From Xanthostigma xanthostigma (Eukaryota; Arthropoda; Insecta; Raphidioptera; Raphidiidae), in the NCBI GenBank assembly GCA_963575645.1, contig OY754473.1, positions 3,658,001-3,722,000 on the forward strand: a stretch of 64,000 bases of DNA, given 5' to 3'. The position numbers were made by a program, and so were the translations under genes. The notes beneath the pieces are model-generated. The model did not search any database, was not told the DNA's origin, and saw nothing but the letters and a program-made list of their open reading frames with translations. Position 1 is the first letter of the stretch. Each line of letters opens with the position of its first letter. This document shows, piece by piece, positions 10,857-21,636 of this stretch.

Positions 10857-11170
10857 AATAATACGCGCCACGGATCTAAAAGGTTCGGAAGTTAGTCGCA
10901 AAGGCACATTTTAGAGCCGTTGATACTCTCACCACCTCCCAGCTACCTGCAGGGAACGTGCGCTCGTCGGTGATTGGCGGTGATCGCTCGTTGCCTTTGT
11001 CACTTGTCGCTTTCCTGCTTTAAAGTACAGTCGAGTACGCTATTGTCAAGTTGCTATTTTAGTTTTGTTAAGTTGCGAGTTTGTAGTTTTTCAACAGACT
11101 GTACAAGCGCAAGTCCGCATTCACATCTAACTTCCGAGCCTTTTAGATTCGTGGCGAGTAGTATATTATC
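10857..11170 (+). mobile_element. Family E TIR MITE, copy 1
   Basis: Starts aataatacgcgccacggatc and ends ttttagattcgtggcgagta, with inverted termini aatacgcgccacgRatctaaaagg. It matches 17194-17513 over its length in the opposite orientation. No coding capacity. The likely TA duplication suggests a Tc1/mariner-type mobiliser, by inference. Confidence 0.65.
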
Positions 11171-11204
11171 GTACTAGATACAAAAAAAAGTTTTTTGTTC
11201 AACT

Positions 11205-12210
11205 CGATTCAGAATCAGAATCATATAAAAATGAGCTCAGAGTTGAGTGTGTGTATTTTTGCTGAGTCGTTTAATGTTGAATGACACTGTTTACAGAAAC
11301 TTAAACCATTCACATTGACGTCGTTGACAAAGATATAATATTGTAACAATAAACAATATTATTGTTAAGCTTTTATTATACTTTATAGTTTATCCGAAAT
11401 GCGAATAATATAAGATCAGAATCATATCAAAATGAGCTTCAGAGCTGAGTGTGTGTATTGTGCTGTGCAATGCTACGTGACTCCTGAGCATGTATGATGA
11501 CAGTTCACACCTCTGCAGTCTGCACTCTTGTGTAGTGCGTACTGTTTAGTGTCGCTCCTTTGAACGACTCGCTCTGAGCGACTCTTTTTAGTGAGCGTAG
11601 CGCACGGAGCCAGCTCACAATAAAGAGTCATGTGGTAGAGATGGGAAAAACGGATCTTTTTAGTGATCTATGCATCTTTGCATCTGGATCCCGTATGTGA
11701 GCCGGCTCCCTGAACCGGTTCAAAAATAGCCGAGTTCTGAATATGTTATTCGAGTCAACTGAGCCACTGAGTTACTTGAGTCAATCATATCACGTAATAT
11801 TATGCCAGTGACTGACTCACATATTATAAGGCGGGGTTTTACAGGTAGCTACTTGCTATGTTACAGAAAGCATATTGCAATATGCAATACAATACCTTAA
11901 ATAAATGTGACTTAAGTAAAACACTGTAATAACTGTACCGCCTGTGCGTAGTGTGTACACTGTATAGTGTTGTTGATTGTATAATGTATACCTGTATAGA
12001 GATAGCATAGCCAGACATATGATGCATGAGTCATTTGAGCTGACAGATACTTATTGCTTCTGTGTGTTAAGTGTTTCACTGAGTTATGCGGATCCGTTGA
12101 TCCGTCGGCTCATAAAAAGTGAGTCGGCTCTCACGGATCTTCTGTCGGAGTCGGCTCTTTGAACCGGTTCAGATCTGAGTTACTCAACCCTATCATGTGG
12201 ACACATCACT
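11205..12210 (-). mobile_element. hAT-type family A MITE split by another hAT element
   Basis: The family A body on minus runs 12210-12193, is interrupted by 11636-12192, and resumes at 11635 down to about 11205. Its right end here, tcatgtggacacatcact, is the complement of the terminus at 1740. The internal segment atcagaatcatat..gagctcagagttgagtgtgt occurs twice (about 11209 and about 11414), which indicates an internal duplication. Confidence 0.7.
11636..12192. mobile_element. hAT MITE (family F) inside family A
   Basis: The 557-bp insert begins tagagatggg and ends ctcaacccta, so the termini are imperfectly inverted (tagRgRtgRg). It is flanked by perfect 8-bp direct repeats tcatgtgg at 11628-11635 and 12193-12200, the duplication length typical of hAT transposition. 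Sub-terminal motifs gaaccggttc and gagccggctc/gtcggctc recur near both ends and may be transposase-binding repeats. No transposase ORF. Confidence 0.82.
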
Positions 12211-12638
12211 AGTTCAGATCTATCGAAAGCTGGGTTTTAATAACGCATACCGCGGTTTATTCACCGTAATAATACATTGTCGACAACATAATAACGTCTC
12301 AAGTTGCACGAAATAGTTACGGCTACAGAATGTACCCACCAGTCGGCGTTCGCTGTATATGACGACCGGGGAATTCCCGTTCAGTCAGCCGTGATATTTC
12401 AACTATCCGTTCTCCGATAATAATCAACCGGACACAGTTATACTATACTGCAACGCGGTGCAACCGCGAGGGAATGATTCAGGATTGGTTATCATCGGAA
12501 TAATGCTAACAATGTTTTGTGCGACCTTTTTTGCCTTGATTTCGATTCGATGCCTGAGAACGGTTGCTATTTAAAATTTAATTGATTTATAGGAATGCAT
12601 AACGCGTGTAATGTGACAGCACGTGAGATTAGACACAT
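12211..12638. other. Unassigned intron sequence
   Basis: No recognised element or exon. Confidence 0.45.
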
Positions 12639-13234
12639 ATATACTAATATATAAAGCTGAAGAGTTTGTTTGTTTGTTTGTTTGAACGCGCTAATCTTAG
12701 GAACTACTGATTCAAATTGAAAAAATTTTTTTTGTTGGATAGCCCATTTATCAAGGAAGGCTATATAATATTACGCTACGACCATTAGGAGCGGAGTTTT
12801 AATGAAAAATGTTGCAAAATGTATCTCAAAAATAAGTTTATATTCATGTGAAATGCACTAACTAGATATACTCATATTAGCGTTGTGAGAACACAATCTC
12901 AGGTGGCTCAATCGCATACTGTCAATATCAAGGTCGTGGGCTCGAGCCCCACGTTGGGCGAATATATTTTTATTTTTTTATTTTTTACATTGCTTTCTTC
13001 TAAGGCTTACATTTAAATTTATTTTAATTTTATTTAATTAATTTAAAAAAATATTAGTTAAAAAAAGTTTAAATACTGTTTTTTATCGACAAAAACTTTT
13101 GAACAGTAACTCCGATCATCATGAAATTTGGACACAACATTCATCTCGGTAAACTAAGATGAATGTGCGTACTCATGTCCCTTCCTTCCCCATTCGTTCT
13201 TTTGCACCCGGCTGAAACTGGGCGGGACCGCTAG
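12639..13234 (+). mobile_element. Lep1-like Helitron, copy 1
   Basis: Starts near atatactaatatataaagct and ends cgggcgggaccgctag|t, the CTAG-3' terminus typical of Lep1-type Helitrons. It shares gaagagtttgtt, atagcccatttatc, acgaccattaggagcgga, aactccgatcatcatgaaat and cgggcgggaccg with 40327-40686 and, inverted, with 37979-39322. Relative to those copies it carries an extra segment, about 12850-13080, containing a tRNA-like sequence. Confidence 0.75.
12906..12960 (+). repeat. tRNA-like segment inside the Helitron
   Basis: The string tggctcaatcg fits the RNA polymerase III A-box pattern, and gggctcgagcccc resembles a B box with one mismatch. Spacing is about 30 bp and a T-rich stretch follows. 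It may be the head of a SINE or a tRNA pseudogene. No acceptor stem can be drawn, so it is not called as a functional tRNA. Confidence 0.35.
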
Positions 13235-13607
13235 TTTATAAATAAGCAACCGTTGTGTATTTTAACAACGGCGATCTTCATCATCGGATGTTTAAACAGT
13301 TAAGATAGGTCAAACCTATTTACATAAAAAACGTCGTTCCCGTTGAACCGATGACCCGACTGGAGGACTCGGGGCGAAATCCCATACGTCACACGGTCAC
13401 GTGATCACAATTATTGAATGGCTGCCGCGGTCATCCATTATATAGACACGGAATCAAGAGGCTGATATTTGGTATTTAGTTTATAAATTTACAATGAGGC
13501 GGGGTTGAGGTCAGGTCGGATCTGGACGGCCTGTTTCTCGGTCGACCCGATGTGACTACACGAACCGCGTAGCGTGTGCGCTCGGCACACTCGGATTGAA
13601 TCGGAAC
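13235..13607. other. Unassigned intron sequence
   Basis: No element end or exon recognised. Somewhat GC-richer around 13340-13600. Confidence 0.4.
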
Positions 13608-13714
13608 CAAGGGCGTAGATATTCTTTTTTCTGAAGGGGGGTAAAGCAAAAAAAAAATGATTTTTTTTAAAGTTTTTTAATATCACACAAGAATACTCAC
13701 GAAGGAAGGTGTTA

Positions 13715-14281
13715 AGCGGCCCATAGACGCTCAATATTATTACGCAATATTTGGGTTTGTGCAATATAATTGACCGTGTGTAGACGAGATTGGAAGGTTG
13801 CGCAATATATTGTGTGATTTTCAAAATCTTGAAAATGTATGACACAAACGGGGAAATATTGTGCCGTATGTTATCAATATTGCGCAATATCCCGTCAGTT
13901 GATCTCAAATAGCGGTTGTTTCAACAAGTCGTCTCAACTACGCCTCATCATGGGTGACAAGAAAGCCGAAAGACAATTTATTGTTGAATTTATCGAGGTG
14001 TATCGTGGTCTTCCGGCTCTGTGGGATGTGAAGTCCAAAGACTATAGTAATCGTGACAACATGATGACTGAAGTTCTGGTGGGGACTGTTTGCACAATGT
14101 GGCTGTACCGTCTGTGCTCGCAATTGAGCAATATATTGCACAACCTTCAATATCGCCTCCAAACAGTACAATTTTTTGCACAAACCAAAATATTGTACAA
14201 TAATATTAACCGTCTAGGGGCCGCCGTCAAAATATTGTGCAACCCACATTGCACAATAATATTGAGCGTCTATGGGCCGCT
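13715..14281 (+). mobile_element. PIF/Harbinger-like MITE with MADF relic
   Basis: The 567-bp element has inverted ends agcggcccatagacgctcaa / ttgagcgtctatgggccgct and is flanked by 3-bp tta duplications at 13712-13714 and 14282-14284. TWA-type 3-bp duplications are typical of PIF/Harbinger. It keeps a plus-strand ORF (see 13950-14285). Many gcaatatt/aatattgc motifs occur inside the arms. The family G copy at 37826-39395 serves as the empty site. Confidence 0.85.
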
Positions 14282-14285
14282 TTAA
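13950..14285 (+). pseudogene. MADF-domain fragment of a Harbinger DNA-binding protein
   Basis: From the ATG at 13950 the frame reads [20 protein letters not shown] then [15 protein letters not shown]. This matches the N-terminal half of a MADF (Adf-1-type Myb/SANT) domain: the F-I-E-x-Y-x-x-x-P-x-L-W-D/N-x-x-x-x-x-Y-x-N/D-x pattern. PIF/Harbinger elements normally encode such a Myb-like partner of the transposase. After about 40 residues the frame leaves the domain and runs into terminal-repeat sequence until a stop at 14285, so the protein is truncated. The shortened element was probably derived by internal deletion. Alternative: capture of a host MADF exon, less likely given the terminal repeats. 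Confidence 0.75.
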
Positions 14286-14431
14286 GTAAAATATTAATTT
14301 CCAAACTAATTTTACAAATATTTTATTCAAGAAGTATTTCCAAATTTTACTTTTCAGTTAGGTATTAATATTTTCAGTTTTACTTTTTTTTAAATTACCC
14401 CCTTTACCCCCCCCCCCTATCTACGTCCTTG

Positions 14432-15261
14432 ATAGGAGCAACCACTTGCAACCCGTCAGATCGGGCGTCGCCGGTGAGCATATTAGCACGCTTTTATCAG
14501 CTTCACCTGTATGTAACGGAATCTTGCAATTTAACTTTCACACACTTCCAGACGTCCGATTAGTATGAAATTTTGCACACGTATTAAGAACCCGTGACAA
14601 TACAATGATTTACATAAATATTTATAAATATACATATATGTAAATTGATTACTTAACTTGACAAATTACTGTAAGCATGCCAACGAGCCGTGCAGCGCTG
14701 TACGTTGCGATGACTACCTGCACGCGTGGTTTTTAGTACGTTAATTAAAATTTTACTTCAAAAAATAAAAAAAAAATTTGCTCAACAGCTATACGAATAA
14801 GTATAGGACAAAAATCAATTGTGAGGGAGGAGGAACTATTGTATAAGGGCCCCTAGGGAGATTTTGCCCACTGGGCCTTTTTTCTTAAATCCAATCTCTG
14901 ATTACAGTGTTCGCGCGTAACGTAAAAAGTAATTTTTAAAAATTTATTATCCTTTTTATACATGCATACCTACCTATAGCAGGAGGATTTGTCACTATAT
15001 ATATAATAAAACAACATATTAAAATACAATAATAGATAAATTATTAGATAATAATAATATCAACATTAATAATATCATCATGAAAAACATTAAAAATCGT
15101 TAGAAAAATTTAAAAACTCTTCAACGGAAAAAAAAGCATTATTGATTAAAATTTGTTTAACAGTATTACAGAATTTGTTGTAATTTTTTATAGCTTTAAC
15201 GTGTGGAGGTATCTTATTAAAAATTTTTATACACATATACACGCTTTATATTAACTTCACT
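14432..15261. other. Unassigned, AT-rich; small shared segment
   Basis: About 14548-14605 (cagacgtccgattagtatga..gcacacgtattaagaacccgtgac) matches 60300-60350 in inverted orientation and so marks a low-copy repeat. A (TA)n-rich and (AAT)n-rich stretch lies at 14990-15070. No gene. Confidence 0.4.
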
Positions 15262-15625
15262 TGTAAGTTTGTATGTATGTATGTATGTATGTATTAATAC
15301 AAAAAGCATACTACACGACCCAAGAATATCTAAATGATTAATTATTTTTAAATACTGTATTTTAATTGTTTTGTTTTGTTTTTTTTTTATTCTTAATTTA
15401 AATTTTACATGTATTGACATATTCTATGCTGTAAGGCCAATTGAATAAATATATATTCTATTCTATTCTATGTATGTATGTATGTATGTATGTATGTATG
15501 TATGTATGTATGTATGTATGTATGTATGTATGTATGTATGTGTGTGTGTGTGTATGTATGTATGTATGATTGTATGTATGTATGTATGTATGTATGTATG
15601 TATGTATGTATGTATGTATGTATGT
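15262..15625. repeat. (GTAT)n microsatellites
   Basis: A short (GTAT)n run lies at about 15268-15293. A long run from about 15469 to 15624 contains a (TG)n patch at about 15539-15553 and one interrupting gat. The long poly-MYVC/CMYV reading frames here are artefacts of the repeat. Confidence 0.95.
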
Positions 15626-15679
15626 TTGGACTACAGCAAGTGGTTTATTACTGTAGTATAATATGCCAGCACTGTAACT

Positions 15680-15772
15680 ACAGTGGTTAGCCGTGCGGTC
15701 TAAGGCACGGGTCTTCGCTGACGTTAACTCTCGGAATCACGGGTCGTGGGTTCTAATCCCGTCCACGCCGAA
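15680..15772 (+). repeat. tRNA-Leu-like pseudo-tRNA or SINE head
   Basis: gccgtgcggtctaaggc looks like the D arm of a class II (leucine-type) tRNA. gtgggttctaatcccgt has the form of a T arm, with the conserved purine after TTC replaced by t. Spacing is long enough for a variable arm. The acceptor stem pairs only in part (gtgg/ccac), and no anticodon stem-loop is convincing. A T-rich stretch follows. I call it tRNA-derived, not a working tRNA gene. Confidence 0.4.
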
Positions 15773-15838
15773 AAATAAATTGTTTTTTTTTCGGCAAATT
15801 TTTGACAATAAATCGAACTAAAAAGTGTAAAATAAATA

Positions 15839-16107
15839 TAGTTTAAAAAAAATTAAAAAAAACGCTTTATATCGAACTAAAAAGTAAAAAATAAGCTTAA
15901 AACAATAATGAATAAAAAATACTAGTATTATTGTGAAAAAAGCGTGGGGCGCTCGATGTACGAAAATGTGGAACAAAGCGCTCCACGCTTTTTTCACAAT
16001 AATACTAGTATTTTTTATTCATTATTGTTTTAAGCTTATTTTAAAAAAAATATTTTTTACTTTTTAGTTAGATATAAAGCGTGTTTTTTAGTTTTTTTTA
16101 AACTATA
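15839..16107. mobile_element. Foldback with ~115-bp arms
   Basis: Left arm 15839-15952 and right arm about 15977-16107 are inverted copies. Shared blocks are gaataaaaaatactagtatt, attgtgaaaaaagcgtgg, aagcttaaaacaataatg and their complements. The loop is about 25 bp. No ORF. Confidence 0.75.
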
Positions 16108-16470
16108 TTTTTTCATTTAATTTCATTTTTTCATAGCGCCCCAAAAGAAGTAGGTATAACTTATTTATTTATTGAATCACAGCGCTGCTGCGCATTAATT
16201 TTAAGACAAAATATTTTCCGTATAAAAACATGGACGCGCGCCACTGGCGGTCGGCGAGCCGGGCCACAGGGCGAGATAATCCGTTTCTCGGCATAAAGCC
16301 CGTCATATTAGCGTGTCCACCTGTGTAAGCTCTTGCTATTTTACGGCGTCGGACACTAAATCCCTCCGGATCTCTCGGGAATAACAACACTGGACTCCGA
16401 CCTCTCCGGAACTAATTCGGTGCCGCCCGCGCGTCTTCTGTACAGGCTGTGCGACAATTCAGTACGTATA
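16108..16470. other. Unassigned intron sequence
   Basis: Somewhat GC-richer at 16200-16440. The minus ORF at 16169-16390 resembles no protein I know. Confidence 0.4.
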
Positions 16471-17191
16471 CAGGGTGTCCCATTAAGAATGGGACATAGA
16501 ACAACCGCAGATTCTCCAATTCAAAATAAAACGATTAAGCGAAATATGCTTAGATAAAATGTTACTCGTTTCCGAAATACAGGATGTTGAAGTTGAAAAC
16601 TGAAAAATTATTAATGTCCATAATTTTTTTAATACACCGTATAATTTTACTCAAATCGGCACACTTGTTAAATATCATAAAATGCACCTGAAAATAAAAA
16701 AATTAGTTCAGTACGCTCTACCAGTGGCGTACGGCAGGAGTAAGTAATGCTTGTACCCCTTCTAAATGTTACGCCGCTGTCTAAATTTTAATTTTGACTA
16801 TTTTTTTGATATTTTCTAAGTCAATAATGTACACTTGTTAGTTTGGTTTTAAGACAAAATTGTAAAAATGAATATTATTAATAATAATACAAATAAAAAG
16901 TACATGTCTATCTATCTTTAACTGCGAATATCTCGAAAACCAATGACTTTACAACAAACTAACAAGTGTACATTATTGACTTAGAAAATATAAAAAAAAT
17001 TAAAATTATAGTCAAAATTAAAATTTAGACAGCGGCGTAACATTTAGAAGGAGTACAAGCATTACTTACTCCTGCCGTACGCCACTGGTAGAGCGAGTAA
17101 CATTTTATCTAAGCATATTTCGCTTAATCGTTTTTTTTTGAATTGAAGAATCTGCGGTTGTTCTATGTCCCATTCTTAATGGGACACCCTG
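16471..17191. mobile_element. Mariner-like MITE with very long TIRs
   Basis: The 721-bp element starts cagggtgtcccattaagaat and ends in its complement, flanked by TA at 16469-16470 and 17192-17193. Arms extend about 250-360 bp; inner paired blocks include accagtggcgtacggcagga and aatgtacacttgttagtttg. There is no transposase frame. The TA target and CAGGG terminus suggest Tc1/mariner mobilisation. Confidence 0.8.
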
Positions 17192-17193
17192 TA

Positions 17194-17513
17194 TAATACG
17201 CGCCACGAATCTAAAAGGCTCGGAAGTTAGATGTGAATGCGGGCTTGCGCTTGTACAGTCTATTGAAAAACTACACAAACTCGCAACTCAACAAAACTAA
17301 AATAACAATAACAACTTGACAATAGCGTACTCGACTGTACTTTAAAGCAGGAAAGCGACAAAGGCAACGAGCGATCACGGCCAATCCACGACGAGCGCAC
17401 GTTCCGTGCAGGTAGCTGGGAGGCGGTGGGAGTCTCAACGGCTCTAAAATATGCCTTTGCTATACGCTGTTTGTAACTAACTTCGGAACCTTTTAGATCC
17501 GTGGCGCGTATTA
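17194..17513 (-). mobile_element. Family E TIR MITE, copy 2
   Basis: Inverted copy of 10857-11170, complete with taatacgcgccacgaatcta at the left and tagatccgtggcgcgtatta at the right. Its left end abuts the TA duplication of the mariner-like MITE, so that element landed exactly at its border. Confidence 0.7.
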
Positions 17514-18226
17514 TACATATAGCAAGGTTAATATAGATTACAGAGGTTGTCCCGTTTCGTTGGTGAGTAGTGGGGGGATGACGTCATCCGGCGGACGTGT
17601 CAATTGATTACAACGGCTGCGGTTTATAAACTTTATTGACCCATTACGAATTTCTTAAAGGGTCTTCAAGCATTTTTAGGCCCAGGGTCTCGCATGTTCC
17701 AAACACGGCCCTGACAGATAAAGTAGTTGAATCGTTGCAACTAGCTAACAGTTAATTCGTTGACGAGCGATTAACAATTAACTCAACTGTCAGTTTCTAA
17801 TTAAGGTCATTCTAAAGTACCATTTTTGCAAGTCAGCTTGTATATAAATGCAAGTATAACTTGCAGTGTTCCTATACACACACGAAGTTAGCAGTTTGTA
17901 TGCAGTCCGCAAGGCAGACGCTCGAATAGAGAAGTAAACTTAGGCAACGGCGTTAGAGCCGAAACTTATTGAATATTGTTATTTAATAATGGAGGACGCT
18001 TATTCATGAAATGCAATGATTACGAAATCAAGTGTGTTTATTAAATCAAAAACTTATGCAATACAATTTATACGAATATTGATTTCACTTTACAAGACAA
18101 CCTGTTGAACAAAGGAGTCGTCAATTTTCTTAATTCTTTTCTGGAAATACTTCACCCGAATTTGTAGACGGCCACCGTTTTTTTTTTTTTTTGACGATTC
18201 GTTGCCAAAATTGGTCTCCACGAAAA
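17514..18226. other. Unassigned intron sequence
   Basis: No gene or element boundary recognised. A poly-T tract lies at about 18178-18192. Confidence 0.4.
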
Positions 18227-20266
18227 AACAAATTTATTCTTTAGAGTAAAATTTACTTTTAATTCACCAAGCAAAATAACAGGTAGAAAAGAATAAATAC
18301 ACACTGTAACTATACTCCTTGCCCTTTTTGTTGAATATTTTGACGTTCACCCAAAAATGGCGTTAGTGTAACCGCCAAAAAAAGTTTCACAAAATAATGT
18401 TTTTTTCTAGCCCAATTGCACACAAAACTTCCACTAACTTTATTGTTTTACAACTAGACACTTCACAAAAGGTTAATAAACAACACATAAATAAATTCAC
18501 AAGAGCAACTGTAGATATAAAACTCCACGTTTATAGGTTAGATACTATGACTTATGTGGCGGTCATTATTATTTTATCGGGCGAATAAATATTTATACCC
18601 TCGAAGTAAGACAGAATAGATTTATTTTATTTTTATTTTATTTTGATTTTATTTTGATTTTATTTTTATTTTATTTTTATTTTATTTTTATTTTATTTTT
18701 ATTTTATTTTTATTTTTATTTTATTTTTATTTTATTTTTATTTTATTTTTATTTTATTTTTATTTTATTTTTATTTTATTTTTATTTTATTTTTATTTTA
18801 TTTTTATTTTATTTTTATTTTATTTTTATTTTATTTTTATTTTATTTTTATTTTATTTTTATTTTATTTGTAAATCTGGCAGGCTAACAGACAATGTCTA
18901 TACCTGTTTATACCTGCTGTAAGCATAATTATGGATGGTGAATTGAATTATCGCTATTTATTCGGAGGAATAGCTACCTGAAGAACAAACGAATCGAATA
19001 AATAACTACTTACGTTCGGTGAATATGGCCATGAATCTTTTAAAATGTTTTCGGAATCGAAATGATGAAAATAATTGTTTCGACCCGTTACCTCCACCAT
19101 GTATACCCGTACTTGTCGGATTACCGCCGATCTAACTGTCCGTTCTGTATTATGGTGTATTCTGTGGCGACGCCATTTTGAAAACCGGTCGAGCACAAAA
19201 TGGAGTGTTTAGACTGCACAGCACTTGACATTGTCGGTTAGCTTGTTAATTTATCGATCAAGATACACCGTAGTTCGGAGATGGCGCGTTCGTCGCTAAT
19301 TGAGACGAATTGTTGTTAAACAGTTATACTATTTGTGTTCACTAGGTTGGTAACAACTACTTTACCGACGAGTAGAAGAGAACTTCAACAATGGCCGCAT
19401 TCAAGAAGCCAAGGCGAACGCTGTTATACAGATTTCCTTACAAGTTCCCCTGCTTTGTTCAAACGCCTTGTTCAATATAGACAGGTGACTATCGGCGCCT
19501 TACAATGAAGACAATTGCCAATCGAATCGAGTGCTATTTGTTTTACGTAACCTAACAATTGAAACAATGCCTTATATATCGAAGTCACGTTGTATTAACA
19601 ACGTTGTTTATTTTAATAAGAACAAATGAAAGTCTTGCAAATCACTTGCAAGTTACAATCATATGATTTATAACACCGAGTCTTGTAATGAAATATTTAT
19701 TAAACATTTTCAATTAATTATATCCTAATAATAAAACTACACCTGCTTTTGTGTTGCTTATTGCTTTCTCTGTTCCTCTTTGGCCATATTCACCGAGCGT
19801 AAATAGTTATTTATTCGGTTTATTTGTTCTTCAGGTATTTATTCCTACGAATATAAATAGCGATAATTCAAATCACCAAACATAATTATGTATACTGTCT
19901 TACTTCGATGGTATAAATATTTATTCGTCTGATAAAATAATAAGCGCCACGTAGATCACAATACCTAACCTATAAATGTTGATTATTATATCTACAGTTG
20001 CTCTTGTGAATTTATTTGTGTTGTTTATTAACCTTGTGTGAAGTGTATAGGTAGTTGTAAAACATTAAAGTTAGTGGAAGTTTTGTGTGCTATAATAAAA
20101 CATTATTATTTTGTGAAGCATTTTTTTTGACGTTTGAAGGTCAAAATATTCAACAAAAAAAGCAAGGAGTATAGTGTAGTGTATATTTATTCTTTAACTA
20201 ACTTTTCTACCTAATATTTGGCTTAGTGATTTGAAAGTAAATTTTGTTCTAACGAATAAATTTGTT
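18227..20266. mobile_element. Family J large inverted repeat
   Basis: Left arm about 18227-19030 and right arm about 19780-20266 are inverted copies. Examples are aacaaatttattct / aacgaataaatttgtt, ccttgccctttttgttgaat / attcaacaaaaaaagcaagg, and cataattatgg..tgaatt / caccaaacataattatg. The spacer is about 750 bp. The left arm is longer because it carries an array absent from the right arm (18612-18925). No transposase frame. Probably a non-autonomous long-TIR element. Confidence 0.7.
18612..18925. repeat. TTTTATTTTTA satellite inserted in one arm of family J
   Basis: About 22 copies of the 11-mer ttttattttta occupy about 18622-18869. They are bordered by gaatagattta on the left and gtaaatctggcaggc on the right. 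The opposite arm has aagacag joined almost directly to tatacataattatg, so this whole block is extra in the left arm. The FILFLF-type reading frame is an artefact of the repeat. Confidence 0.85.
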
Positions 20267-20985
20267 CCAAGATTAGTTACTTCTATCTTTTATAGTATTC
20301 GGTGAATATGGGCATTATAGTATTAAATGATAGTTATTGTTGGAGTGCTAAGGGGGTGTACAAAACAGAACATTTTTGCAGTGATACTTCTTTTGGCGCG
20401 TTATGAAAAAACAATGAGACTGAATTTTTACGATACGCGCGAACACGGTAACATAAAAATTAAGTTGCTCGCAGAAAAAGGCTACCAACAGAATAGAGGT
20501 GGAAAACCATTAACTTACAGAAGTGAACATGACCATAATATGTCGGTGTAGTTGTTTTTCGGTTCACTGAGTGAGAGGAATAGAGTATGGTAGAGATCAT
20601 GTTCGCATTTATTATCGTGTTTCAATAAATGATTTGCATGAAAATAAAAAAAAACAGTTTTTAATCATGCCAAAGAAGCATAACTTCTAACCCACTTTTT
20701 TGCATTAACAGCAATATAATGAAATATTTACAACCAATTAATTGGGGGTCGGTGGATATTAAAACCGAAAAGAAACTTCACTAAAACCAGAAAATACTTT
20801 CGTAAACTTTTTGCATCCAACTTTTCTTACAGTTGTTAAATATTTAATACAGCAAATCGCGGCGGCTACGTCGACAAAAAAACTCGGGTCGCAGTGCCAA
20901 ACCCTGCCGACAATATAGTGTATTTGCTAACACAGGCAGTGCGGCTTTATTATGAAGAGTTAAGTTTGTTTTTGGATCAAATTGA
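20267..20985. other. Unassigned; one low-copy shared segment
   Basis: About 20878-20955 (aaaactcgggtcgcagtgcc..atatagtgtatttgct..aggcagtgcggctttatt) matches 46128-46205. A 74-codon plus ORF at 20327-20551 is unrecognised. Confidence 0.4.
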
Positions 20986-21636
20986 AAAATTCTAGCCAAT
21001 TGGGCGACCATTCCAACTTCAAAAATGTTGACATTTGATTATAATAAAGAAAATAAAATTTCGGATATCGCATGAGGTGACGCGGGTAATGGCTAGTATT
21101 CAATATAATATTAACTATTCGTTGCCATGGCTACCTACATATGTTCCACGTCATGTAAAAATGAATCAAAGCATGCCTAACTAGTTTATTTCTGACAGAT
21201 CCATAAAACAAAAGAGCAGCTGATTTTTTTTATTTTCAAAATATTTCTGAAACTATAAAGTTTAAAAACAATTTTTTTTAACAAAACTTTCTTGAAAAAG
21301 TAAATATTAGAATAATAAGCCGTTAAGGAAAATATACCATTATTATATAAAAAACACCGTTTTAGCATATATCTCTTCTGCGCATGCGCCGATTTTCCCC
21401 AAAAACAATAGGGCTCTTCATATTTGCATACCAAACATCCTCCCAAAATTTGGTTTCAATCCGCTCATCCGTTTGACCTGTATCGTGCTCACAGACTAAC
21501 AGACGCACAGAGTTTTTCCAAAAATATGTTTTTTGGATTCGGGGGATCTCAAAACGGAAAGATATTGTATAATTTTTGAAAAGTGATTTTTGACCTAAAC
21601 TAGTAGGTACTACCATTCCCCACTTGTGGGTTGGAA
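20986..21636 (-). mobile_element. Dispersed repeat family B, near-complete copy
   Basis: Inverted relative to 2606-3184 and 41164-42075. It reaches both family ends: ccacttgtgggttgg at the right and ttctagccaattgggcgacc at the left. The minus ORF at 21362-21616 lies wholly inside it and is shared by other copies, but contains no recognised domain. Confidence 0.7.

Larger units (their letters stand above)
13608..14431. mobile_element. Family G TIR element, host of a Harbinger insertion
   Basis: Terminal repeats caagggcgtagata (13608) and tatctacgtccttg (to 14431) are inverted with one mismatch, followed inward by ggggggtaaag / ctttacccccc. A second copy at about 37826-39395 shows the uninterrupted sequence atatcacacaagaatac..ctcacaaaatatta across the point where 13715-14281 is inserted here. 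Confidence 0.65.

Noticed and set aside
13489..13908. 139-codon minus ORF
   Set aside because: Crosses the boundary of the family G element and the Harbinger MITE, so it is not a unit of selection.
15470..15690. MYVCMYVC reading frames
   Set aside because: Translation of a (GTAT)n microsatellite.
15680..15772. Functional tRNA-Leu gene
   Set aside because: The acceptor stem pairs only partly, the T loop has lost a conserved purine, and no anticodon arm is convincing. Called tRNA-derived only.
18654..18887. 77-codon FILFLFYFYF reading frame
   Set aside because: Pure translation of the ttttattttta array; no gene.
21362..21616. 84-codon ORF shared by family B copies
   Set aside because: Shared only because the repeat is shared; no domain or start context supports a protein.
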